NCBI RefSeq assembly: GCF_030936135.1
Contig: NC_082596.1
Coordinates: 15,042,155 to 15,106,154 of the forward strand
Origin: Gavia stellata
Lineage: Eukaryota > Chordata > Aves > Gaviiformes > Gaviidae
Direction of reading: 5' to 3'
Length of the DNA stretch: 64,000 bases
Below the pieces are notes generated by a model. It was not told the DNA's origin. It was given only the letters and a program-made list of their open reading frames with translations, and did no database searches. Position 1 is the stretch's first letter. The number at the start of each line of letters is the position of its first letter. Of the stretch, positions 49,001 to 61,000 are shown piece by piece. The translations under genes and the position numbers were made by a program.

Positions 49001-52000
49001 TGGCAATAGCATTTTGTTTATATTCTTGTAGAGAACATTTTGCAGTGGTGCAACTACATTCATATGAGAGTTCCACGTGAGAGGATTGCCCTTAGTTTTG
49101 GGGTTTGTGGGGTTTGGGTTTTGTTTGGGTTTTGTAGTTTTTTGTGGCTTCTTTTTTGTTAGTTTTTTATTCCAGTATAGTTGGTTAAATCAGTTTGGTT
49201 GCATCAGTATGATATTATGTAGACTAAAACTATTATGTTCTGATAATTTGTCCTGCAAAAATTGTCCTGATTTTTATGAAGTGTAATGTCAGACTGGATG
49301 ATCATCTTTGCTCCTTCCTATTTTCAAACGTAAGAATATTCATATGGTATCAAAGTTCTTGGGAATATTTCCCATTTTCCTAATAAGATTTTGTTGGAAT
49401 TGTTCCTGATTTTATTAAATATGTCCAGATAGCCTTATATATAATTAGCTTATTACTTTGAAACAAATAATAAGGCAAATCATGTGACTGTATCAGGTTA
49501 ACTATTGGACTACTAAATTAAGATGCTTATTACTGTCCCTCAGCTATTCTCTTTGTTGGAGTGACTGTGTGGTGCTTAGTTGCCAGCTGGGCTTAAACCC
49601 CGACAGTTCCCTTGGACAGTGATTGCTCCGAGAGATGTGCTAGCTGAAAAGACAGAGAGGGCTCAGTAAGCAGCTTCAGAGGTGATATCACCTTGGTTAA
49701 CTCATGTAGCTGATGAAGGCAGATAAGAACTAGCTAGACTTATTCTGAAGAAAACTGCAGGGAGTTCATACAGTCCTGCTAGTTAGATTTGTGAGGATAG
49801 TGGCATTCTCAAATGATGTAGCTAGATCTAGAAGACGTTGTCTACCCGTTGCCTTAACGACTACAGCCCTTGAGATGTTTCTTAGCCCGTCTCAGTTTTC
49901 AAGTTAAACCTGACTTAACTTCTCTGACTGTTGTATGAAAACTAGAGTATTAAAGGGAACTTCCATTGTTCAGTTATTGAGATTCGAGTGCTACTTTTTA
50001 TCTTAAGTTATGCGTCCCTGGATTTGAACTGTTTGTTTATGGCAGACACTCTGTATTCCTTTGTTCATCACTTATGCAGGAGTTTCAATCATTCAGTTTG
50101 CAAATACAATGTTCATTTATTTATATAGGGCACTGAATTGGATATCAGAGTTCTGAAATTTTGTTTGAGTCCTTATACTGAACCACTTGAGTCTATTAAT
50201 TCTGTAATTCCTATCTGGTTTGTGACTTGATTTTATTTTTTTGTTATTGTTACTATTGCTCAGTAAGTCAAAAATTCAGAGTCCTCATTGCGGGTATTGT
50301 AATTGTTCTGAGGAGCTAGAAAGTAAAGCTTTTGGTCTTTCCTAAGGAATCAAACTTTCATTATTTATTAGCATTGTAGATGAGGGTATAAGTCCTAGAA
50401 TGTTATCTAAACTCAATTTGAAAGGAAAAGTTTCAAATTTATTCACAATCTGGTATTAAAGAGCATGTGGCTTCCCACGTGTTTTGGGGAAATGATATGG
50501 GAAGAGACTTTGGAAAAAATCTTGTATCTGTTTTTCGGTAAGAGAAGCACCATGAGCAAATGTTTTCACTACGTATTCTCTTTTGATTTTACTGAAATTT
50601 ATGTTCGTGTTCTGACACCTGGCTTGGCTGAATTTACAGTTTGCTGAATTGTTAAAGAACTTGTAGTGAAAGTGCTATACATATTTAACAGCGGATGATA
50701 CGAAATCACAGAGTCCTTTATGTTGGAAAGGACCTATTGAAGTCACCTAGTCCAATCCCGCCCTGCTCAAGAAGGGTAAGCTAGAGCAGGTTAGACAGGG
50801 CTGGGTCCATTTGGGTTTTGAGTATCTCCCAAGGATGGAAACTCTGCAGTCTCTCTGGGCAACCTGCTGCGGTGCTTGATGATCCTCACAGTAGAAGAGC
50901 ATTTTCTTGTATTCAGATGGAATTTCATGTATTTTAACTTGTGTCCACTGACAGGACCAGAAGCAATGGGCACAAACTGAAACACAGGAGGTTCCCTCTG
51001 AACATCAGGAATGACCGCCAGAGGTCCCTGCCAACATTAACCATTCTGTGATTCTGTAATAACTGAATCCTAAATAACCTGGAAGATGTGAGAAAGGAGC
51101 AGCATTTAAAATTATCAGAGTGAGCACTTCATTATGTTAAGAAAGGGATCAGGAGAGAGAATTCTGTCATTTCGTGGAAGAAGTGAATTTCTTTGTTTAG
51201 CGTCCTAGTGGTATAGTGGAACATCATCCTTCTTTTTGTATTGTCCTGTTTAAGAGCAGTGAACAAAACTTGAGGACAATGCAAGCAAAGTGAAATAACT
51301 GTCTCACACAGGGCAGCAGTGGCCTGTGGTTTTCACCGCTGCAGGTTTTCACATTGCTGTTCGAACTTAATAGAAAGTCTCTGTATTTCATAATTCCTGT
51401 GTTATTCACAGTTACAAAAGACAGAGGTCACCAAATATTCTTAACGAAAACTAGTATGCCTCTTGTTTTTATCTCAGAAGTCAAAGGCTACATGGGTTGC
51501 AAAGTGTTAGATGAGATGTGTATTTTTTCCATTGAAATACCTGGTCACACTTGGGTATCTAGCATGATGGTAGTTAAGTTTTGATTAAATACAGCATCTC
51601 TGCTCTTAAGGTAGGATTACAAACAGAAATACTAGAAATCTAAAAACTCTAGCATTAGTACTTAAAAAAAAAAAATCCGTAAGTGGGTTTCCTGTGCCCT
51701 TCCTCACAAAGAACTGCTTCTAGAAGCAGCAGTGGTTTGTAGTAGTCTTTATATCTAATCAGTCCTTGCTCTGCTGGTCATCTCTTCCAAGTCCTTGTTT
51801 GTTATGACACGTTTAGTGATGATGTCCTTTGTACTCTTGCAGCTGAACTAGGTATACCAATTATTTTGAACAGGATACAGATTAGTCATCAGGTTTTATT
51901 TCTACTGTTACAGGGATAGTTAAGCTTTTGCACGGTTTTCTTCAGTAGTCTGTTGAACTAGTAAATCTTAATTTAAGATGGTTCTTGCCAAACTGTTTAT

Positions 52001-55000
52001 TTAAAATAATTTGTTTTATATCTTTACTCTTTCCTGTGGTGTTTAGCAAATAAAAAATTAGTTCAAGTTTTAAGGTTTTATATACAAACATTTTCTTGGT
52101 TTTGACAATGCTTTTGGTTTTCTTAAATTTTAGTTTCTGAAAGAATACATAAAGTATGTACGAAAAGTTGTTAATTTAATGGACTCTTTCCTACCTTTTT
52201 TATCAAAGTTAAAATATTTTAAAGACTTCTTACTCCCTTAGTTAGCAATAGAATTCAATTTAAAATGGAAAATTCTGTATTTAAAGCCACCATAATTATT
52301 TCTTTGGGAAGACTTGCATCCGTGACTTGAGAGGTTATGTTTACTGATAGGAGGTGAAGGTCAAGTGAAGTGGTTAATTGTTTCTTGTTTATGTTCTGCA
52401 AATTTTGGCATGCAAGAAAATGTAGTTAAGAGAGGGTTGAGAAGATTAAAGAGAGCTTTATCAATGAAAAACAAGCAGCACCAGCTGAAATTGTTTCTGT
52501 CTCACCATGATGTTCTCTGCTACTTCTTCGGTGAGATCTTCTGTCATATCAGTGCTTTGTGTTCTAAATTTGAACATTCAACTTGTTTTCAGTTCAAGTA
52601 ATACTTTTTGGTTTTATCATCTACTGATGCAAAAATCATTGACACGTGTCTCTGTCATTTCACATTTTCAGTGTTGCAGAAAGTGAAACAATTTTTTTTG
52701 GTCTCGTATATTGTCACTTCTGCTGAATGGCAAAAAAAACCTCACTAAAAAGGTAATTAAAAATCAGTGAATTTTGTAGGAAGTGTTAGAAACCTTTAAT
52801 TAGTGCATTAAATATATTTTCAGCTTTGATACCATTGCTAGTTTATCCATCAGTCCCAAACCATGATTTCATGTAACAACTGAAAGAACTTTTAAAGTTT
52901 TATCTAGAAATAAAGTTGATCTTCCATCTTGTAATTTCTTTCTGAGACTTGAGGACATCATAGCTTTTTCATATTGGAATAGATGGATGAATTTACATAA
53001 CACAGTCACTTCCTGCCTGACTGAGCAAGCATCTGAACGTGCTGTAAGGTATAAAACAATTCACATCGTTTTACCATGTGTACACAAGGTGGCAGAGAAT
53101 CCCATTTTGCTTATACTTTTAAGGAAGAGTTTGAAATCTTGCAAAGACTGCAAATAGTGTTGGAGAATGTCTGTTTGGGTCTTGTCTTAGGGTTGCTGTT
53201 GTTGAGTGTTACAGCCACCTCTGTCCTCCTCATCTTCCCTCTTTTCTTTGTAAATTGTTGCTTTCTCGATTCTGTCAATATAAGGGAAGTGGGATTTATT
53301 TTTCTGGGCTATAGTATGTAGAAGTTCCACAGTGTGTATTCTGACTACTGAGACAACTGCTTGTAGCTCAGCCCCTTTTGTGTTAAAATGGGCAAAGGAG
53401 ATCTCTGTTTTCTTAATCCTATGGGTAAGATTGTAAACTGTTAAATAGCTGCAGCAACAGTTTGGAGTTTTGATGCAGTGGTTTGAGGTGTGGTAAGTGA
53501 AGTTTGTGATGATCCTGCTGTTGCCTGGTTATGTGCTTCACATGTTTGTGGAATAACTATGGTGCAGTGTTGAGAAGCTATTGCAATTTATTGTTACTTC
53601 TATGTAAAGGAAGATATGTTTTTGTATAGCTAGGTAACGTGCATGTAATGCTTTCTTGTGCATAGGTACTCTATTCAGCGTAATTTTAACCTTCGGCAGC
53701 GTGTACCTGTTCATTCACCAGTTCAGCTTTTATTGAAACCTGTAGTTTTTAAACATCAATATGAAGATGTTTTGATATCCTCCAACTTCACTGTTGCTTT
53801 AGTTACAAGCAGCAGTAAGCTGTGAGAGAGAGCAATGTGGTAGCCTTCAAGGCATGTCTTACAATATTCTTTCTTCTGAGAAGTCAGTGATCAAGCGTTT
53901 AGCCTATGCACAAAATAGAAAAATTACTGGTGCACTGAGCATGTGTTGTTTTACTGCAATAAATAGCCTTCATTTCCACTGCTTTGATGCTTATCTGGTT
54001 GTAAATTCATGATAGACTTTGTTAGAAATGAACAGAGGTATAGAGAACTTTTGAAGAAAGAGATGGCAAAGCCCTTAAACTTGGGCAAGAACGAAAATTA
54101 GATTTTCCAGTGGGCCAAAGATTCAGATCATTGCCTTACTAATAAATTACCTATATGTGTACATATTATATATATATATATATAAAAATACACTATATAT
54201 AATGTATGCTATATCGTATATTGTGGGGTTGGACTCCAAGTGCTAATTGTATCTGGGAAGCAAAGTAGAATAGTAAATGAATTGCAAGTAATGAAGAGTA
54301 ATGACTTACATGTGGCTCAAAGAACTTATTTTGTGAAGTTGATGTTAGGTACTGTAGGAAGAAAGTGTTTTATAGACTACATGTTTGGGCTGTGTAACAG
54401 TTAAGTAGCACCGGTGCAGCTAGTAGCAAGAGATGCTATGGAAGGTTGACATGGAGGTATTTGGAATCAATTAGTAGCTTTAAAAAATAAGTCTCTGCAG
54501 GATTGTGTGTTTCCAGTCAGTCAACAAGCACGCACTTGGGCTGTAATTAAGAGTGTTTTGGGTGAGTTCTGATAATAAAATGTATCTGTACCAGGAAAAA
54601 ACATGAATGCGTATTACTTTTTCATTGTCAATCTACACTTTGCATTAGGAAAATTTATCTTTGTTCCTTGGGCTGTAACTTTTGGCATGTGCTCTGTTTT
54701 TGTTAAAATGGCCATATACAGATTACTGAAAATAGTTCAACCTATGAAAAAAATTAATCTGTGGTACTAAGCCTTTAATGGATTCCTTTTACAATGAATC
54801 ACCCATTTGAATTGGAACACTTCACAAAAATAGAAATATCAGAATAGACTGTTTTCCATAAAATGTTAAGCCCTGTGGAGTCTACCTTTCTTGGTATAAA
54901 ATCATAACTTTTTCTTGTCTATGAACCCATTGATGTTTAAAATGTAACCACAAGCTCATCACGATCCTCAAACTTGGAACAAATTCTCACTGATGTATTG

Positions 55001-58000
55001 GAAAGTGATCCCCTATTAGTAACAGAGAATTTTCAGAACCAGTTTAGATTTAAATTAAAAACTTTGAGACTTAACAATCTAACAGAATGTTACTGTTGTT
55101 TTTTAAAGAGAGTTTTTTCAACGGTATTTGTTTGCCTTCCTAGGATGCCATTTGAAGACAGCTTACAGCAACATGGGTTGGGGTGGTTATGATCCCATTG
55201 ACAGTCTCCCATGCCTCAGTAGCAGTACTTCTTTGACCCCTCAGTATGTCAGATCAGGGAGCTAAACCAACGGAAAGCTGTCTGCAAGAAAAAAGACTTT
55301 TTTTTTCCATTTGGCACTTTCAGCTGCATCACCGCAGGGTCAGATGAACAGTAGTCTCCTTAATGAGTGAGGGAGTAGGAATGTGTGGCTGAGACTAGGA
55401 GACAGCACATCAGCTGGAGTTTAAGTTGGTTTGAATTGTTCTGGAACCATAGCTAAAGTTATAGCATATTCCAGTGTACAAATTCAATCTTGTGCGTTTA
55501 AAACTTTTTGGCATTATAGCCTATCTTTAGGTACACTTTAGCTATGAAAAAGGAAAAAATGATTATGTATTAAAACTTGGGATTTGGGTGTTTCTATGCT
55601 CATATGCTCCCATTTACTATTCACGTCCTATTTTCAGAAGCTTCCAAGCAAAGTAGACGAGTTTACTGGTCCTAACATTCTCAGTCTTGGTAGTGGTGCC
55701 AGGGAATTTGTGTGCTATTATTGCCAAAGATCAAGAACTGCATGAAAATATGTTCTCAATATGTTTCAGTGTTTTAGCAAAGTTTTTTAGATGTGGAAAG
55801 CTAGGAATAATACAAGCATGGTGTTTGACATATCTAGACTTATAGGATGATCCTGGCATGGTTAATTACCCTTCATTCTTCCAAGTAAGGTACTGTAATT
55901 TGGGTTGAATGCTGTTTTCTCTGTGGGTGGTGAATAGAGAATGGTTAGATGAAAGTAAAATCCTGAAATGAGATCATGTCTGCTTTATATGTGGCCTTCA
56001 GATTCCATGCAAGAGTGGAGTCCACAGCCAGAAGTTAATTTACTCCATTGTGGTGCAGTAATGCTGCAGCTAGCTTTATGCTTGATTGCGGCTCTGCCCC
56101 TACAGTGGTTGGATTCTTCAGTAGTACACACCTAAATGCTCGGAATTCTGAAAAAAAAGGTGATCAGTAATTCAAACACTCTCTCTTCAGCTGTAGAATT
56201 GTGCAAGCTTTTGAAGAACTCTGTGTACCAGAGGATTAGAATTAAGAAAGGTATTGCTTCTGTGTTTTACGGTTTAAAAATCCATTTTGAAAAAGTATAA
56301 AAGCTGTAGTGTAAAACCAAGGTTATTTTTGAACTTGACTGGTCAGTCCTCCAATATCTGGACATAATCACATTAAATAATAAGAAGATAGCATCCTGCT
56401 CGTAACCGCTGTAACAGCAGATACATGCATGTTCCTGCTCATTTCAGTAGCAAACAGTTAATCTAAGCCATAAATGAAGTAATGGTATTACTTTGGAATG
56501 AAATGTGCAGTCAATTAGTAGCTTGAACAGCTCAAACCTGATTACAAAAATTTGTGTCTGCATCTTAAATAAACAAATGATGGTATCATTTTAAAAAAAA
56601 ATTGTTTCTAGGGACTAAAAAGTGTAATACGGATTTTTGTGTTTTAGTGCATTGAAACCAAAACTCTAGCATCTAGTATTTTATGTGGTATTTATAGCAT
56701 AAAATAAAACTATTTCTATTCATCAAGCTAAGAGAGGGGAAAACACCATTGCCCAGCTAAAATCTTACTACATTTGGGAAAGCAACATAAAAGCGAAACT
56801 GCAGTGTATGAGGAGGCAGATCTTCAAGACAGATCTTTAGAATAAACATACAAACTTAAACCAAAATTTTCCAAAACAAGGATTTTTAATTGCTATTCCA
56901 GTAAGTGTAAATACTACTCTTATTGGGAAGTAAAGAGCACTGAGCATTTATCATTTAATTTACTGGGGATTATTACTGCGTAAGTCTTTCTGATCATAGA
57001 ACACTTCTGGAAGAACCTAGTTGTAAGTACTGGTTTTTGAAATGTAATCTTTACTCTTCCTTTTTCCCTTCACTCCTTTAAAAACACAACAAAATGCTTG
57101 GTTGAACATGCACCGTGAAATTCAGTATAGAAATCCTATAACTTCAAAAGTTGTTTCATGTAGTTCAGCATGTACTTTAAGAATTAACTGGGTATTTCTG
57201 ACAGGAGGAATCTCAACTATTTTTCCAATGCCTATGCTGCTGCAGTCAGTGCTGTGGACCCAGATGCTGGAAATGGCGAACTCTGCATTAAGGTTCCCTC
57301 GGAACTGTGGAAACATGTTGATGGTAAAGTAAAGAGACCATACTGAAAGTTTAATTTAAGATGCCATAGAGTTGTTAGGTACGAGTTTGCATAAGAAGAT
57401 GGTAGATTTAAATAAATAAAACCAGTATTACATTATGAAATGGTGATTACTGTTCCCTTTTTCCTCATCTGTATCTTCCCAGCTGAAGTCTGAAAAATAC
57501 TTGCACACTTCTTAGTAATATGGACGAGTGGTTGCAAAGTTTCTCAGCAGCCTTTACAAACAAACTCTTGGACAGTCGTGAGCCCAGAAGTATACGTGAG
57601 GATGTGGGTGTAATGGAGTATTTTGGGTGCTAAATTATAACTATTTGAAGCTGCTTACAATACACATGAGCCAACAAAGAAAAGAATTTACAAGGCTATG
57701 CCTATATATGTGTTGTTTAAAAAGCTATATTAATTTTATTCCCATCTCAGTTTCAAGAATGGTTGATTTAAAACTGATCCGATAGTGAAAAGTAAACTAC
57801 TTTCTAAACTGGTATACTAGATCCTGGAACAAGTAACTTTTTTGATGAATTACTCTCCAACATTGATTATTTTCTCACACGGGTTTTATTAGTGTCTTGT
57901 ATTGGTTTTCTTATATGGTTTTATCCGTTTTTCTCATGGATTTGTGAGGCCTGTGAGAGAAAAAACAACTATATCATGAAACTGACTCACACAGTGTTGT

Positions 58001-61000
58001 CACATACACCTTAATGGGAAAGACACTTTTGTTTATTTTAATTTTTGTTAAGTTCCTGTTGTGTTACTTGCAAGCCTAGAAGGGAAAATACTCAATCAGG
58101 TATAATTTTTCTTTTCAAAGTTTGAATGCCAAAATATGGTGAGACTTGTTGGATAAATTTCACCATATGCCTGAATTTCTTTTCTTGCCAGTCTATTCAT
58201 AGGTGAGATTTCTGTGAAACTAAACCAAAGCAAAGACATTTCAGTTACAGGAAAAGCTTTAACTATAATAAGAGGTTTTAAGAAACTGCAAATGACAATA
58301 ACATGTCTTTTAAGAATATGCCTGTTACATGCAGTTTTTGTAGAAAATTGTTTCAGCAAGGTACAAATGAGATCATGGTTAGGGTACAAGCACTGTATAA
58401 AGATTCTTTCCTATTGGGAAGTTGGAAGATGAAATGTAACTGCAATTGCAGTTTTTATGAATTAATAAAGATTCTTATAAATTTATATCATATAAGTTAA
58501 GCTTAAGAGGTCTCAGTTTTGTAAGCTTTTGAGCTGTGCTTTGTAAGTGGACCTGGAAGTCCATGAGAATGAAGTAAACACATAATCTTGAAAGACCAAG
58601 AGTCCAAAGATTATTCTGAAATAACTTTCATGTAAATTGTATGTATTTACTCTAATTTTGATCTTGGTATGGCAGAGTTAAAAGTCCTGAAGGTGCATAT
58701 AAACTTTTCTCTGGACCAGCCAAAAGGAGGCCTTCATTTTGTGGTACCCAACATGGAGGGCAGCATGGCAGAAAGAGGGGCTCATGTCTTTTCATGTGGT
58801 TATCAAAATTCTACGAGGTAAGAAAACTATCTTTGAATGTTAGACTGTGTTTCCTATTTAATCTGAAAGTGTAGGAAATACAAATCATCTTACAATACAT
58901 CAACTTAATTTGTGCTTGAAAGAAGCTTACCAATGTGAAGTAGCATCTAGTGATTAATAATTAGGATTTCTAGTCTTTATAGCTCAGCAGGAGGTAATGG
59001 CAAAGAAACTTGTAGTGCTTCGTAAAATTGATGGTAGTAGGAGTCAGTATGTCAACATGCCAAGTATTTAAGAATATAGTTTGGAACTTGAGAGAAAAAT
59101 CATCTGTGAAAAAGAGAAGTATAATTGTTAACCATTTTTCTTCCAATCCTAACTTCCCTAGATTTTGGTTTCCTTGTGTTGATTCATATTCTGAGTTGTG
59201 TACCTGGAAACTTGAGTATACTGTAGATGCTGCAATGGTGGCTGTTTCAAATGGTGATTTGGTGGAAACTGTATATACCCACGATATGAGAAAGAAGACT
59301 TTTCATTACATGCTGACTATTCCAACTGCAGCTTCTAACATCTCCTTGGCGATAGGACCTTTTGAAATCCTTGTTGATCCATACATGCATGAGGTAATAA
59401 TCTTCATAGAGGCCTCTTTTTTTTTTGCAAAGAACTAGTGACTATTTTTATGTTGCAACCAGTATATGTTGGTCAAATATGGGTATGTCTAGATATGACC
59501 TCCATTAGTGCAGTTAAATGCTAAAACTTGTCTAGTAATGCCTGTATTTAAATTTATTTCCAAAGTAAAACCTTTGAATGAGCAATAATTCTATTTATGC
59601 CTGAATTTATGGGGCTCATTTAGTTGGAGTTGGTAACAGCATATTTTTCAAAATAGCTTTAAACCCATCCTGTTGCTGGTAGAAGAAGAAAATTATTGCT
59701 ACACACTTGAGTAGTCTTCTGAACTAAATTTGACATTGAGTTTTCATTCTTAACAGATTGTTGCCATAACGTTGAAGTCCACCAGTTTATATTTACATCT
59801 GTAGTTTCAGCTTGGGTAAGGATGGACTTGGCAGGCAGATTAAGTTACCAGTTCAGCATAAAGACTGGGCTGTATATTCTTCTTTTGAAAGCACGATAGG
59901 AAAATACTGGCAAACATCAGATTTTAGTCTTCAGCAATGGTATTCTGTTGACTTTTACTGGTGGGACATACTCACTAGTAAAACATAATAGCTGTTAAAA
60001 AAAAATCAGTTGTTGATATTTGAAAAACTCAAACTGATAAATTTCTGTAGAGTTTGACTTCTGTAGAGCTGACTTGAAGTTACGTGTCATTCTCAACTTG
60101 GTTCCTGTGTCAGCGCTGAAGTCAGTGTCATTGGCTGCATCTTAAATTTGTGGCAGAAACAGTAATATCAAAGGTTACTTGTAGTTGTGGCTGTAACAAG
60201 TCTTCTAAACAGTAGCACTGCTTGACTGATTTGAAAATAGCTAATTCTTCACTGCATAAAAGGAAAATATTATCTCCAAAAGAGATTGGATTACTAAACT
60301 AAAGAAAAATGTCATGTGTTTTTAAATGGTAGACATCACTAGGTAGACATTGCTATTGTGCATTGACTGCTAAAAATTATTTTCCTGTTGTTGCTCTCAC
60401 AATTAAGATGGACAGCCTGGTGCACTTTTCTGCCATGATAGTAATTATCACAGCTTGAAAATGCTTTTTTCTGTTAAATTTACAGCAGCTATATTTTTGT
60501 TGTGTTGTTGGGTTTTTTTCTGTTATGTAATATACCTGTTACTTACGGATTTAAATACATTTGTCAGTCTTGTACCAAATTTTCCTTTGTAGGTGACTCA
60601 CTTTTGCTTACCACAACTTCTCCCGTTGCTCAAACATACCACATCATACCTTCATGAGGTGTTTGAATTTTATGAGGAGATTCTTACCTGCCGCTATCCG
60701 TACTCCTGTTTCAAGACTGTTTTTATAGATGAAGCTTATGTTGAAGTAGCCGCTTATGCATCCATGAGTATTTTCAGGTTAGTATTTGAGAAAAAAACAC
60801 CTTCTAAATCCACAGGCTTAGAAGCTCTAGATCCAAAACTATTGAGAAATACATGAAGCTCTTATTATTTATATAGCCTGAGTTTTGGGCTCCTAGTTTG
60901 AAAAGGCTGGCTTTTGTTGACATTGCAGGCTTTTAACACCATTTCCAATTTTATCTGCTACAAAGATGTTGGATTTGTATCTTCTGTAAGAAAAAATTGG

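Larger units (their letters stand above)
48546..57204 (+). other. TAF2: TAF2 intron 3 (about 8.7 kb)
   Basis: The largest TAF2 intron in the window. It holds a short LTR relic (49,559-49,605), a head-to-head CR1 pair (50,703-51,057) and a TA microsatellite near 54,166-54,184. The remaining AT-rich sequence shows no exon or gene I can recognise. Confidence 0.75.

Noticed and set aside
53660-53830. Open stretch in TAF2 intron 3 with an AG before it
   Set aside because: The translation fits no part of TAF2; exon 3 joins exon 4 (57,205) in frame and without missing residues.
59028-59438. 136-codon single-exon frame
   Set aside because: It is TAF2 exon 6 plus flanking intron sequence; the part before 59,162 and after 59,393 is not conserved TAF2.
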